A DNA stretch of 64,000 nucleotides from assembly GCF_012273895.1 (NCBI RefSeq), contig NC_052106.1, positions 2,728,001 through 2,792,000 on the forward strand. Reading direction: 5' to 3'. Below are positions 1 to 11,989 of the stretch, one piece after another. The notes below the pieces were generated by a model. The model ran no database searches. It was not told the origin of the DNA and saw nothing but the letters and a program-made list of their open reading frames with translations. The position numbers and the translations under genes are program-made. The stretch comes from Zerene cesonia (taxonomy: Eukaryota > Arthropoda > Insecta > Lepidoptera > Pieridae). The stretch's first letter is position 1; each line of letters begins with the position of its first letter.

Positions 1-1690
1 AAATTCATACAATACTATTAAAATCATTCCTCTTAATTCTTATCCTTACTATTGCAATCCTTACTGTCCTTATCCTCAAGTACTAATATTATGAATGCGA
101 GAGTGTGTTTAAATATGTCTTCACTCAGCAACGCAGCGATTTACTGTTATGATTTTTGTTTCTGTTCTTAGAGTAATCAGTGTCTTCAACAGTCTTTTCA
201 ACCGACTTCAAAAAAAGGAAGAGGTTATCAATTCACTTATTATAGAAAAGGGTAATGATCAACTGAATTGACTTCCATAATTCTTTTATCATCAATAAGC
301 TATAATATAAAATTACATTATGTAAGTACATAAAATCAAGTCCAGTTTGTAAGTCTTGCATAAACTCGAGAATGGCTGAAACAATTTTGATAGTTTTGAT
401 TTCGAAGCATACACAATAATTTAAGTCCATGGAAGGTTACAAATTCTATCAAAAAGTATTCTATGGCGTTGCTTAGTTCGTCGGGTCAGCGTGTTACTGA
501 TAAAACAGTAAATGAAAAACAGTAATATACATAAAAATATTTAGTAATTTATAAAAATACTATATACAGGCATCTTATCATTTCAAGTTATATATACAGC
601 CAGTTAACGTCGCAAAACTGCCTTTCATTACACATTTTAAGAAACAGTTAAAACTTATTTATACAAAAACACAATACACTATTTCCTTCCACATCCAACA
701 TTGATATAATCTATGACATCTTTGTTACATGGACTAATCATCATTTAATATTGCATGCACAACCTTGTCAATTAATAAAACCCGCTATGAAACATACTAT
801 CCAACCTACGGGATAATGAAGTGCTTTTCATAAAATTCGGGTTTTAATTAAATGTTTCATTTTGATATGAAGCATGGAAGAATACTTTATAAATGAAACA
901 TCCACTGATTCAAATATTAAACCGATGTAAAGTATTCGAAAACGCATTTTGCTTAATGTTTACAATTCGGTACAATATTGTGAAGTGATTTCTGGAATCG
1001 TTTTAATTTAAAATAACAGTTGAGTACAATAATACTTATATATGATACGAACTGTTTTATACTTATAATCTGTATCACACACACAAACAGGCACATTATT
1101 ACGTAATGTGAACAGTATCATCAGAAAACTCGGTAATAAATTAATTATACAAATAATGATTTACTTAGAATATACAGGTATAGAGCTACTTAATAGCTTA
1201 TCTGAACATTCAAGAATTTAATTACTTGGTATTAGGCGCTACCAACATGACACCTAAAATAATAACACATCATAACTTTTTTCTATATTAGTTCTTAATT
1301 CTTATATCCCAGATATATAAATTAAATAATAAGCTTTTTATTAGCATTTAACTGGATGATATCAATTTACAAATACATATTAATACCATTTTCTATACTT
1401 CTATTTACAATTTTATATCTTTTCATTAATTTACTTGTAATCTTTATATAATACTCAATATCTTTACCAATTGTAAATATAATCCATAAATATACATGAC
1501 AATTTTAATTTGAATTTAAAGTATACTTATTACCTGTTTTATTCAATTATTAAAATGTTCGACGTGCCGTTTTCTCAGTTTCACAGCTGCATTGAAAATT
1601 CTTTCGGTGAAAAAATATATGTTACGGTTATAAGTCATTGCCATATCATCGAGTCGAAATGATTACAAGGATGTTTCAATTTGTAGATTG
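1..1690. other. AT-rich intergenic or intronic DNA
   Basis: I see no supported gene here. Around 60-110 there is a fragment like the 3' end of a retroelement tail ('ctaatattatgaatgcgagag'-like). Around 197-235 there is a short piece of the common lepidopteran repeat motif 'tttcaaccgacttcaaaaaa'. The rest is unassigned AT-rich sequence. Confidence 0.5.
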
Positions 1691-1773
1691 TATTAGTGAT
1701 GATTGCGTATACTTTATTAGTTTACTATACAGAACATGATTATTTTTTGCTCATATTGGCAGCGCTATATACC

Positions 1774-1977
1774 TCAACTTTCTATCATCGTTTCAACAGC
1801 CTTTCGAGCATTTGATAGACTGCTATATAAATGGAAGAACAAATACAGCAACAGGCCAACGCACACAATGAAAAATAGAATGCAGAAACAAACTACACAT
1901 TCCGAGATGTAAATCCTTATTCTATCAGTCCGTGTCACCCGCTGCCCGGGGATATCCACGCTCGAATATGTCCACAT
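1774..1977 (-). CDS. small single-pass membrane protein, 67 aa, unrecognised
   Basis: This is a complete 67-codon ORF from a true ATG (1977) to TGA. The exon opens at 1998 after a good acceptor (TTTTCAG on the minus strand). An in-frame TAA lies in the 21-nt leader between the acceptor and the ATG, so this ATG is the natural start and the first exon must be non-coding. A minus-strand AATAAA at 1718-1713, about 56 nt past the stop, fits a short 3' UTR. The protein has a polar, basic N-terminal part (RVTRTDRIRIY) at about residues 13-23. One hydrophobic segment with several Cys follows at about 27-51, then a short polar tail ending in AVETMIES. There is no cleavable signal peptide pattern, so type II/III or tail-anchor-like topology is plausible. 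I do not recognise the family. GC content is clearly higher than in the flanks, which supports coding. Confidence 0.68.
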   Translation of the reverse strand: MWTYSSVDIPGQRVTRTDRIRIYISECVVCFCILFFIVCVGLLLYLFFHLYSSLSNARKAVETMIES

Positions 1978-3153
1978 TGTAATGTATTTTTATTTGATCT
2001 GAAAAATAAAATAAAGCCAGCATTAGTAATAAGTATCTACGATAATATGTTTATGAACTGCTCTTCGAAAAATGTAACTAGCTAAATAAAAAACACATAA
2101 GTTGCTAATGTAAAAGAAAGACAGTGAATATTATATTGACTGATAATGGTTTTTACTATAGAATACCAGTTAAAAAACACATTAATAAACGACAAATTAC
2201 GTAAGAAACTTCAATCAACCATATCGTTAGACCTTGGCAGTTTTTGAATTTCTTTAACGACAGATATGCCTAACTTACTTTAAAGAGACGAGAGGTTTCT
2301 ATTGTCACAATAAGGATGAAGATTGTAGTGACAGTTTGTGCATGACTAGCTCTAAAGTTACTAGACCTAATGTTAGACTAAGTGTTGTACCGTTTAGCTC
2401 CGGTTCGGAAAGTAGTTAATACAGAGAAGAGCTGGCAAGAGGCTCTGTAGTTGATCTTTGAAAACATGAATTTAATCATCATCAATTTCACATTATACAT
2501 CATAATAATGATACCAAAGAACTGTCTTGTGATTGTTATGTGAAGTAAATCTGAGTCGGTTCAAAATTTTGTTACATATATAAGTTAATTTTATATTGTA
2601 TACAATACCATCAATTAGTTATTATATAAATTGTATGTGGATAAGGTTACTTCTATGTTTTGCTCTCGTAGGTTACATGTACACTGACTCTGATTATTTG
2701 GTACCTATGATACCTTTAATGCCTTGTTTTTTGCAAAGGATAAAAAAATCGGTTGTTCATAGTTAAGTTTCGATGCTGAAAGAACTACATTGAAAGAGAT
2801 ACATGTTATATTCTGAAAATTTAAATCGAGAGAAGTGCTAAATATTTGTAAAAACAGTACTATTGTATGTATAGTCTTTTAAAAATACGATAGTTAAATA
2901 GAATTGTACTAAATTGTGAAGGGTTCTTCTCGGATAGATGGATGACAACAGTACGTTTTTAAAGTTTTACTTTGTGGGTAGACTACGCAAACGATTACTT
3001 TAATGTGTACTCTGCGTCTACCATTATTGTTAAATATTTATGCTGTCATTGTTTTGTTAACATATAAAGAGAAAACGATGCATCAGATTATAAATAATTG
3101 TGCTAAAATGTTTAAATTTTATATGTTAGTGCGTTTTTTAAAGTTACACTTAC

Positions 3154-3324
3154 CACATGTAAACAATCCATAGTAAACCTTACAATTCACGTATTTACCA
3201 ACATTTGTCGAATTATCACATTTTACAACGCCACGATCAAAACGTTTCGTGTTTATTTAACTCATTATTTTTCCAGGCACGAATTTTCCGCTGTGAATTG
3301 CAACCACAGGCTTGCGCACGCGCA
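3154..3324 (-). promoter_or_regulatory. probable promoter and non-coding first exon of the small membrane protein gene
   Basis: On the minus strand there is a near-ideal splice donor (GTG|GTAAGTG, exon end at 3154), so a short exon could end here and join the acceptor at 1998. About 160 bp upstream lies TGCGCACGCGCA (3313-3324), an exact NRF-1-type palindromic site in otherwise AT-rich DNA. Such sites mark TATA-less housekeeping promoters in animals; the fly factor is Ewg. The pairing of this exon with the 1998 exon is inference. Confidence 0.4.
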
Positions 3325-3349
3325 GATTGCTTACTGATGTGTTGTGAAC

Positions 3350-4950
3350 GTACTATGTGCGGTCTTGAACTCTTTGATAAGAATTATGACATGAATTACA
3401 CACTATTTATTAATAAATAGCGATGCACTCACTTTCTGCGAATAATTTTAGTTTTGTCTGCATATTTGATTCTCAACAATATCTATATCTTACTGTATAT
3501 CAATGTCGTGTTTTCCTTTCCTTTATATATTAAATAAATCTTTAAATCTGTTACATAGTCGTCAGCTGCTTAATTAATTTTGATGAGCACAGTACAAATC
3601 TATGTAAGTTCACATTTTCAGATAGGTAATTTACATAACACATTCTAGAATGTCAAAAACAAGGTATTAAAAACCTTTTGTAACTGCTTAACGTGTGAAT
3701 GCTTTAACAATTCGGCACACAAAACCGCTTTCACCAGTGTTAACTATAAAACAACGTTATATTATATAATACAGCAATAGACTTGAACGAAATACATTTA
3801 AATTAAATTCCACGACTTTCAAAGAACGCATTCAAAGTAATAGTACTTTATATTTATTACTTGAGAGTAAATACTGCTTTTCATTATATGTAAAGAAATT
3901 TATAAAGAAATATTTTTCATACTATTATAACATTTATTTCTCTTTTTATAGAGTTTATTTTAATACAGAGAGGTTGGTGCTTCATTTTGAAAGAAAACTA
4001 TAATTTAATGGTCACAGTGCATTAATGTTTATTTTGTAAAGAGTGGCGTTATTGTAATAACGAGGCTGTAATATTATCAATCGTCTATCTTTTTGTGCCT
4101 CTGTCTCTGATTCTAGGTGACTACAATAAAAAATACTCCATTTGCAAGAATCTTTTTGTTTCAATGTTTGTAAATGCTTTCAGCTTTCCAAGCTACCTCT
4201 TGTCTTTGTAACGGCACTTTTGAATTGTCCTTAAAGCATAATATCGTTTGTATAACTACATCAAATTGTGTTTTTTGTTTAAAGTTGTTAGTAGTAATAT
4301 GATTGTGAAGCAGAAAACCGTCCAATCCTAGTCGGTCTCATACAAGAATGAAATTTGGAGTCACGAGTGCCATTTGTCATACAGCCCGTAAACATCTACA
4401 CAAAAGACTTAGGTCACATCAAGAGACAAGAGGGATTAGGATGGCATAGTTATGAGGAATGTACATTAGGTCATTTAAAGTAAGACTAGTCCGCAATAAA
4501 CATTTTCCTATCTGAGTTTAGTACATAATTAAACATCACTGTCCAAATTGCTCGCTTTAAATAAACTACAAATATGTTTTCGGATAACAAAATGAATAAC
4601 GCTCTGGATTCATATTGCGCATCAGATATTTAAGTTATTTGTTTGTTATCGGAAATTGAAAATTCACAGTTCATCGATGTTTCATGTTAATCTTTTATTT
4701 TTGTATTTAATACGTTACATTTTTGAATAGGTTAAATAATTCAAATTTCTGATGTGAGTGCTCAATAACATCATTTTATTTGGTCTATTAATCTACATTG
4801 ATATAAGTAAATTAATTGGCTTTTTCAGGTCGAGCTGAGTAATCTTTTTCCTATAAAAAGTGTGTGTCAACATTGCCTTGCTTTACTAAGTTTCGCTGGG
4901 ATTGCGTTTGATAGCTTTGGCTATTACATACTTTATAACTGAAAGGTCCT
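3350..4950. other. intergenic DNA, nothing assigned
   Basis: I see no coding exon with convincing splice sites and no recognisable repeat. A 14-bp perfect palindrome (ACATTCTAGAATGT) lies near 3642-3655. A TATA-like CCTATAAAAAG at about 4850 has no plausible ORF downstream. Confidence 0.4.
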
Positions 4951-4954
4951 GGGA

Positions 4955-5575
4955 GGTTAACGTGACAGTATTCCAGTCTGGGAATGTGATGGTACTTGAG
5001 GACCTTTATTTACATCATAATATTTAATGGGTAAACTGATCTTTTTGATTCTTCTTTTATTTGAAAGCTGGTGCCCCCATGTGGTACCATTAGAATTTGG
5101 TTTAATTCTGATAATTAAAAGACGGTTATGTTTTTTTGTCCAAATACGTATGAGTACAAACATATAATTGACGGGATTATATTTAGGTATGTAAGTCGTA
5201 ACTTCCGAATATTATGATTGAGTATCAGAATGTTTTAAATTGAACTTAAAAGTTAAAAACTTTAATATAATTACAACTATATTTACTGAAGTAGATTTAC
5301 GTATGAGGTCAAAATAATTATTTTTTCCACAGAAAAGGTCATCAACGTCCCTGGAGAGAGGGATTCAAACTCTAAAATGGAGCCAAATGACAACAATTTC
5401 TTATCAAATGCAAAGAGAATCAGTCAACCCACGGAGCAAAGTTAACAAGACTAAAACAATCTGTACTGTGTATTATAAATCTGAAGAGTTTGTTTGTTTA
5501 TTTGGTAGAGCTTGCTAATCTCTGGAAGTACTGTTCCGATTTGAAAAAGCCGGGACGGGCCGCTAGTAAATAAAT
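4955..5575 (+). mobile_element. decayed retroelement 3' region
   Basis: The block 'aagctggtgcccccatgtgg' and what follows, ending in a 'gccgggacgggccgctagta' tail, has the layout of lepidopteran non-LTR retroelement 3' regions. A diverged copy of its middle part recurs at about 54795-54870 in the same orientation. The open frames inside it (for example 5333-5516, after an acceptor-like TTTTTTCCACAG) are therefore treated as repeat sequence rather than exons. Confidence 0.45.
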
Positions 5576-5836
5576 ACGTCGATTTGTGAACCTCCTTCTT
5601 TTTGAGACGTCTGCTTGTAAGCTGTTTTTGTAGCTGTATTTTTAATGTAATACATGGGAATATGGGAAAACATTATTTAAAATTTATTTTTCCATATTCT
5701 AGCTTCTATTTAAAAGCGGTTCTAAACGAAGTCTTGCTGATAAAATGTTTGCAATTGAGCTCAAATTGAAATTATACAAAATCTCTAACCGTCGGTGTTT
5801 CTGTCTGTTTAATATGTCGTAACGATTGGTTATTCA

Positions 5837-6168
5837 TCATCATCAGCCCTTACATGTTCCTACCGCTGGGACACAGGCCTCCTATGAGGGTTCAGTAGGG
5901 TTCAGTAGTAGCAGTGGTGGCTCAATGGTGAGAACCTCGGACTTCTAAATTGATAAGTCGGGGTTCGAGACCGGGCGAGCTTGCAGGAAATGAATGATTT
6001 TTCAATTTATCTGCGCATGTAGATAACATTACCACTGCTTAAAACGGTGAAGGAAAACATCGTGTGGAAACCGGCATGTCCAAGAATCAAAGTTCGACAT
6101 GTGACATCTGCCAACCCGCACTTGGCCAGCGTGGTGGATTATGGCCTGAACCCTTATAGGATTGGTTA
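5837..6168 (+). mobile_element. tRNA-derived SINE (family A), inverted compound insertion
   Basis: A plus-strand copy starts at 5911 with a tRNA-like head: an A-box-like 'tggctcaatggtgaga' and a B-box-like 'ggttcgagacc'. It runs to about 6168. Immediately before it, 5837-5900 is the tail of the same family in the opposite orientation (catcatcatcagccc...). The two are separated only by a duplicated 'ggttcagta'. Other copies in this window lie at 8825-8995, 11764-11985, 24578-24833, 29030-29337 and 48415-48698. Confidence 0.75.
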
Positions 6169-6199
6169 TTATTTTATTCTTTCAAAGCTCATATGGTGC

Positions 6200-8800
6200 G
6201 CGGCGGTACTTATCTAGTAAACTTAAAAGAAAATTTTATCATTATAATAAGGTAATTAAGGTTTTTTGTTACTTATCATCCCTAGTTAAAATATATTTTA
6301 ATTAATGTAAGGATTGTTATTCTTTTCTATTTTTATTGAAACGGAGAGCATTTTCTCTTCGAATCGAAAGTTTATTCAGAAATGTGAACACAGCAGTTAG
6401 TTATCTTGCGAGAGTAACAGTATCGTGGATAAATAAATAATGGATTTCAAAGGACCGTTTGAGTTTTTCGTTTCTCGAGCTATTATTCTCTCTTTTTATC
6501 GTTCTCTATCGTTGTAAAATCCGATATCATTCATTTTTGAGGCACGTTCGTGACGATTCGGACCCCACACCACATGTTGGGGTAAATCACACAAATACAA
6601 CCAGACGGCGCACAGATGCACCCCTATACAAACCTAGTTAACTGACATTGAATTGTAACCAAAGGGCATAAGGATTAGAATGCCGCTTTTGATTGTTAAA
6701 ATTTTAAAAGGGCGGTGAATGAAAGTTTAGTCGTACGCTGGCATTTTGTCGACAGTTCTTCCGCGATTAATAGCTCGAAAGAGCATTTGAGTAGTATTTT
6801 TGTAATATAAGGTGCAATTGTAAGGTTTACGCAAGACGTCGAGGGGCGATATCAGCAGGTGGGATTTTTTTTCCTTTTGAGCGTCCGTAGGATATAAGTT
6901 GGCAGGTTTCTTCGACGAACTTGTTTGTTTTTCATTGACTTCCGAACTGGAAGTTTCTAACTCAATCTTGTGTAAGAATTCGAATACGGATTAATATTTG
7001 TTTGTTATTTAATATTTAACTATTTTTATATCAATCAATTAACATTTTATTTTTGTTTAAAGAATTAACGATATTAGGTATCTGTTAGAATATCCACTAA
7101 TTTGTATTTACGAGTAACTTATCGGTGACGCTTATGTTGTTGAAGCTAGTTGTTAGTGCATATGTATAAAGCTATTTATAGTTTGTTTGACGAACCATTT
7201 TATTCCCGTGTATTTATCTATACAGTATACCTACGTATTCGTTCATTCTGTTTGCGCATACACGGTTGTTTGTTTATTGGGTTTACAGTCTAAAATACTC
7301 ATATTTTTCAAACTGAAAAACAGTTATTGATAGCTCGTATGGCTAAATAAAAAAATTCAATTCACTGAGTCCAGATTTACTAGGTCGATAAGACTCATTT
7401 CCGCTTGAATAGGAACAATAACAACGCACTAGTTGGAAATCGCTGTCGAAAATATTATAACTCTTTTATGAGTTGATGCTTCAATCGATTCTCGCCTTTA
7501 TATGTTATTTTTTGAACAAAAGAAAATACGTTTAGATGTTATTACATTTACTTGACTTTTATTCGTATGATTGATGAGTGATATCGATTTGAATGATCTA
7601 ATTATTTAAAGAAAATAAATTGATAGCCCCTATCACTTCATCAATAATTATTATCGTATATTTTAGATGCGTATATTTATATACAGGAAAGCCAGTTAGC
7701 ACTACTGATTCATTTATAACATACCAGATTAGCCCCGCGGTATCGCTCGCTTTGATTTACAAAAATACAATATGGTAGTTTATGATTTTCGATGTGTATA
7801 TCTTGTTAACCGTTGAAAGTTTAATTTTATACGAAAAACCCCTAGAAATTAATATTTTCTATGTAGTCTATAAGTTGAACATAATATATTGACCCTGACT
7901 AGCGGTCCTGATTAACCTGATTAACGCTCATACAAATAAACAAACAGAAAAAAATATTTAGCGGCATAATTATAAACCATTAAATTGTCCTTAAAACCGA
8001 ATACATATTTCTTTGCTTATTTCTTTCTTGGGCTAAAAATTTAAGCTCGAAAACGATTTACTAATGAAATTGCACAATGCCACTTATTTCTATAATTAGA
8101 GGTCAGGTGTTGAGACACCTGACATGTTGAGACATGTTTTATTAAATTTGATTTTTCCATACTATTTTAAAATACATACCAAAAAAGCGATAATAATATA
8201 AAGTAATACATAATTCAATATGATAACACAATATATTCAATCAAATTAAAGTTCCTTGTTCCAAATTTAATCATATATAAAGCAAAGGAAGATATGAAAT
8301 TAATTATTTCATAAAAAAGATTACATTAATAGAATATTGATGATTTTTAATGTATAGTTCTCTTTGCTTGTAAAATGAATGTGCTGTTCATACCCTTGAA
8401 CGAAGTCTAAATGTCCCTATATCGATTCGGGCATCACAAAAGCCAGATAAAATATGTGATTGCATAAAACTACGTCCGTTGGATGTACAAAACAGCGTAT
8501 TGCGAATGTTAGGATGTCGCGTGCATGCGCGGGAAAATTGAGTTTTAAATACAAAAGTGCTGATTCGAAATCGCATTTCAATTTACGCTACGTATAATTA
8601 AGCGACTACTCATTATGGACGTAAATATGTATGTGAACGAGTTCGTTTGTTAACAGTCGGGCTCTATTTCTATGTACAAATTGTAATTGGAGACACTTTA
8701 TGTGCTGTTATACATAACATAACTAAAACTGAGCTGAACCGTGAAAATTGTATTGAAAACTTTGGTTCGGGACGATGAACTCTTTGACATTAGTATTTTA
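6200..8800. other. unassigned intergenic DNA with a few GC-richer islands
   Basis: The segments 6540-6960 are richer in CpG than the flanks. A TATA-like GGATATAAG at about 6890 and a donor-like TTGT|GTAAGA near 6972 could bound a non-coding first exon. I cannot connect it to a coding exon, although the plus-strand exon at 10893 is the nearest candidate. The rest of the stretch shows nothing I can name. Confidence 0.25.
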
Positions 8801-8824
8801 GCGACTGTCTAATTGAGTAGTAAT

Positions 8825-8995
8825 CATCCTCGGCCCTTATTTGCTTCCACACGGGCCTCCCATGAGGGTTTAGGCGATAATCCACGTGTGCCATCGTTGG
8901 CAGCTGTCACAAGTCATCGAACTTTTTAATTCTTGGTTATCTCGGTTTCCCTACGATATTACCCGTCACCGATTCGAGTAGTGGGTATGTGGATA
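8825..8995 (-). mobile_element. diverged family A SINE, partial
   Basis: The order of blocks matches the minus orientation of family A: 'cacgggcctcccatgagggt', 'ataatccac', 'tcatcgaactttttaattct' and 'cggtttccctacgat'. There are many substitutions and the tRNA-like head is missing. It is an old copy. Confidence 0.6.
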
Positions 8996-8999
8996 TGTA

Positions 9000-9995
9000 C
9001 GTACGAATTTTAAAATCAATTTATTTATTACACTTATCTGGTGTCAAACCCCAAACTGCTCTGAACAATAATTGTTATTGTATTATATGTCATAATTATG
9101 TAATTTAGTTATTTTGTAATCTTCGCAGGGTGCATTAACCATGTCAAAAAATGTAACAAAGGGAGTTTTAATGTGGGTAATGCAAATATTACAATTTTTG
9201 TTCAGAATTTTCTTCTTCTTTGACCGATTTTTATTTACTCATTCAACTAGATTGTAGAAATCTCTTACGAAATATACAATCTTACTGTCTATATATTAAA
9301 CTATAATCGAATTCTGAATTTGTCTATTCAGTGATGCTATATAGAGTCTAAAGTCATTAATAAGTCTAAAAGTCTGGTTATCGTAAAAGTCTGGTATATC
9401 TTGAACGAGGCATGTCACTTTTAATCAAGGGAAGCGTTTAGTTCCTAAGGGACCGGCTATTGAAATCGGAAGACAAAGATTATTACGCGCTGCCTGGTAT
9501 ATAAGTTATTCATCGAGAATTTCTTGTATGAGAGAAATGTAATTGTATTGTATTATCATTTTTGTTCTTTGGTGTATCTCTGTGTGCATAGAAACTATGC
9601 TATTTGAATTATCTAGAAAATATTATATTATTAACAGTTTATTGACTTGTCTCGATTGAAATAATAGATACATTTTAGAAATAAATCTGTTTTATGTGCC
9701 TTATATGAAATGTTATGTTAATATTAAATCAGATTAAAATTAAATTCTATTACACATGTACAAAAAATCGTTACTACTCCATAACATTATCTACCAAGTG
9801 CGGTAGTTCGAAGGACTCGAAAGACAATATACAACAATCTCCGACAATCAATTATTATTTATGAGAAGGTAGAGTATTTTATATCGAAACATGCGTAAAA
9901 AAGTAAATTTCACGTCAATGCATTCGCTTTGTTATATTAATAAACACACTAAAAATATGTAAATAGGATAGATTACTCCTATTATTCCTATTATA
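9000..9995. other. intergenic DNA, nothing assigned
   Basis: AT-rich with no supported gene or repeat. A TGGTATATAAG motif near 9490 resembles a TATA box but only trivial ORFs follow. Confidence 0.35.
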
Positions 9996-10004
9996 TATTT
10001 TTAG

Positions 10005-10312
10005 TGTGGGAGTCGAGCACGCTTCAGCACGAATTAAGCCAATTCGCACCGGGGAAGGTCCCACATCCCACAGAAGAATAATTATGTGTAAAAGTGTATT
10101 CCGTTCGGTAAATGGGGAAGCCGGAGTCCCGTATCCTTATCCTAAACCTTTTCAGTCCACTCATTTATTCCTTCGTCAATTCTTTCTTTTTCCTCTGTTC
10201 CTTAAAAGCGGACAACGCAAATGCAGCGACCCTACCTCTGCTAATATTATGGGTGGTGGAGATCGCTCACCATCAGGCAAACCACCAGCTCAATTACTCG
10301 CTATTACATGAA
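10005..10312 (+). mobile_element. GC-rich short retroelement (family B), full-length-like copy
   Basis: It starts 'gggagtcgagcacgcttc' and ends '...caccagctcaattactcgct' before an A-rich tract. The same head and tail recur at 28163-28482 (+) and 59828-60155 (-). Fragments lie at 30815-30885, 35630-35760, 43515-43725 and 49620-49715. ORFs reading through these copies are repeat-borne, not genes. I cannot place the family in a named SINE or LINE group. Confidence 0.7.
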
Positions 10313-10892
10313 AATAAAAAAATAAAAACACATATTCCAACAGATTTATCATATAAATCCCCTGGACACGTTATGATGAATACTACGAAAAACAAATGGA
10401 AAGCGAGTCGGTAACAGTATATCCGTTCGGAAAGTTGTGTTTCCAGGAATACACTTATTGATTATTGACGTAAATAGCTCTTAAAAAGGATGTGATTTTC
10501 AGCGAGATTTTCTATCTGTTTTACTGCGAAACTCGGCAAGTCGACTACAGCTAATGCATGTTTCTGCGAAATGGTGATCTTTTTTGTTAGATGCTAGAGT
10601 CTGTTAATTGTATTTTACCTTTTGTAATTTCTTTGATTATGGTATTGATTGTAGGTTTTATCACGCAATCAGAATTTGTGCATCGTTTATTAACATATCA
10701 TGAATTTTTGAGACGGATTAATAAATAAAAATCAGATACATTGATTTGTTGTTATTGCTAATGATGATAACGTTATCTTAAGTATACTTTTAATGTTCAT
10801 TATTCACAATGCACTTAGACTTCTTCCTATTACTAGTATAAATAAAATAAACATCTTATAGCTGTACTATACCTGAGTTTGTTCAATTTCAG

Positions 10893-11100
10893 CATGATAC
10901 CAGAGCCATCGACATCGGTTAACAAAGGGGAAGTTTTGAAGACAAAGATGTCGGCTCACGATCTTCACAAAGCATTGTCTGCTTTACTTCTTAGTAAAGT
11001 GCAGGCAGACAGCAAGCACAACCTCGAACAAATGAACAGATTGATCATGGAGTATGCTTATAGAGGCAGCAATATAATGTACAGCGAACCGGCCAACTAA
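10893..11100 (+). CDS. terminal exon of an unrecognised gene
   Basis: The exon follows a good acceptor (TTGTTCAATTTCAG) and stays open to a TAA at 11098. Its first base completes a codon started upstream. An ATG at positions 2-4 of the exon would also give a complete 68-residue protein by itself. The predicted peptide has a Ser/Thr/Pro start and then a helical stretch (SAHDLHKALSALLLSKVQ) with regularly spaced Leu. It ends in YRGSNIMYSEPAN. Codon choice and composition look coding against a very AT-rich background. I do not recognise the domain. It may be the C-terminus of a larger protein whose other exons lie to the left or outside the window, or a small protein with a 5' UTR exon (perhaps near 6920-6972). 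Confidence 0.6.
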
Positions 11101-11453
11101 TGTCACAAAAGTTATAATTAGTTTACTTTCAAACGTGGCTTCGTGGTTATGATTTGGGAAGATAAAGTTTGTAGATTCATATGATTGAAGTGTTTTATGT
11201 TATAAGCACGTATATTTGTATATTTAACAGCTAAAATAATAAGGTTTCGGGTAGATGGGAATTATAGTTTTATTATCCGAATATGTGTTAAATATGAATT
11301 AGTAAATAACCTTACAGCGACGAGTTTGCAATATACAGTTTGCTTAGAAAGTGACAAAATAACACCCGTATTACCAAAGATTATTTAGTAAAGTTTGTTT
11401 AGTTATATCTAGTTATATATCGTTTAGTTCTTGTTTATTTATATCTAGATACA

Positions 11454-11613
<160 letters not shown>

Positions 11614-11763
11614 AATTCTAATTAATTAACCAATAGTGAATGAAATGCACCTGTAACGTTGAATCTTCTTTCAATGACAAAAACTTTAGGGAAATGGTTG
11701 TATTGAATTCTGTTTTATGTAAGACAGTGAAATGGACATGCTTCTTCAGTGTGAAGGGTTATG

Positions 11764-11985
11764 TCATCATCATCATCAGCCCATATATGTTCCCACTGCT
11801 GGGACACAAGCCTCCTATGAGGGTTCAGGCCATAATCCACCACGCTGGCCAAGTGCGGGTTGGCAGATGTCACATGTCGTCGAACTTTTTAATTCTTGGA
11901 CATGCCGGTTTCCTCACGATGTTTTCCTTCACCGTTTAAACAGTGGTGATGTTATCCACATGCGCAGATAAATTGAAAAATCAAA
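11764..11985 (-). mobile_element. family A SINE, lacking its tRNA-like head
   Basis: The tail (catcatcatcatcagccc) and body match the other family A copies. The match stops at 'attgaaaaatcaa' before the region that holds the B box and A box. Confidence 0.8.
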
Positions 11986-11989
11986 AAGG

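Noticed and set aside
5333..5516. Open plus frame of about 60 codons after a strong acceptor-like TTTTTTCCACAG
   Set aside because: The DNA follows the layout of a retroelement 3' region, including the 'gccgggacgggccgctagta' end, so the frame is probably fortuitous.
11640..11971. ORFs of 79-99 codons, with a similar one at 24570-24758
   Set aside because: They read through the antisense of family A SINEs; the repeated HHHHQPI phrase is the translated ATC tail.
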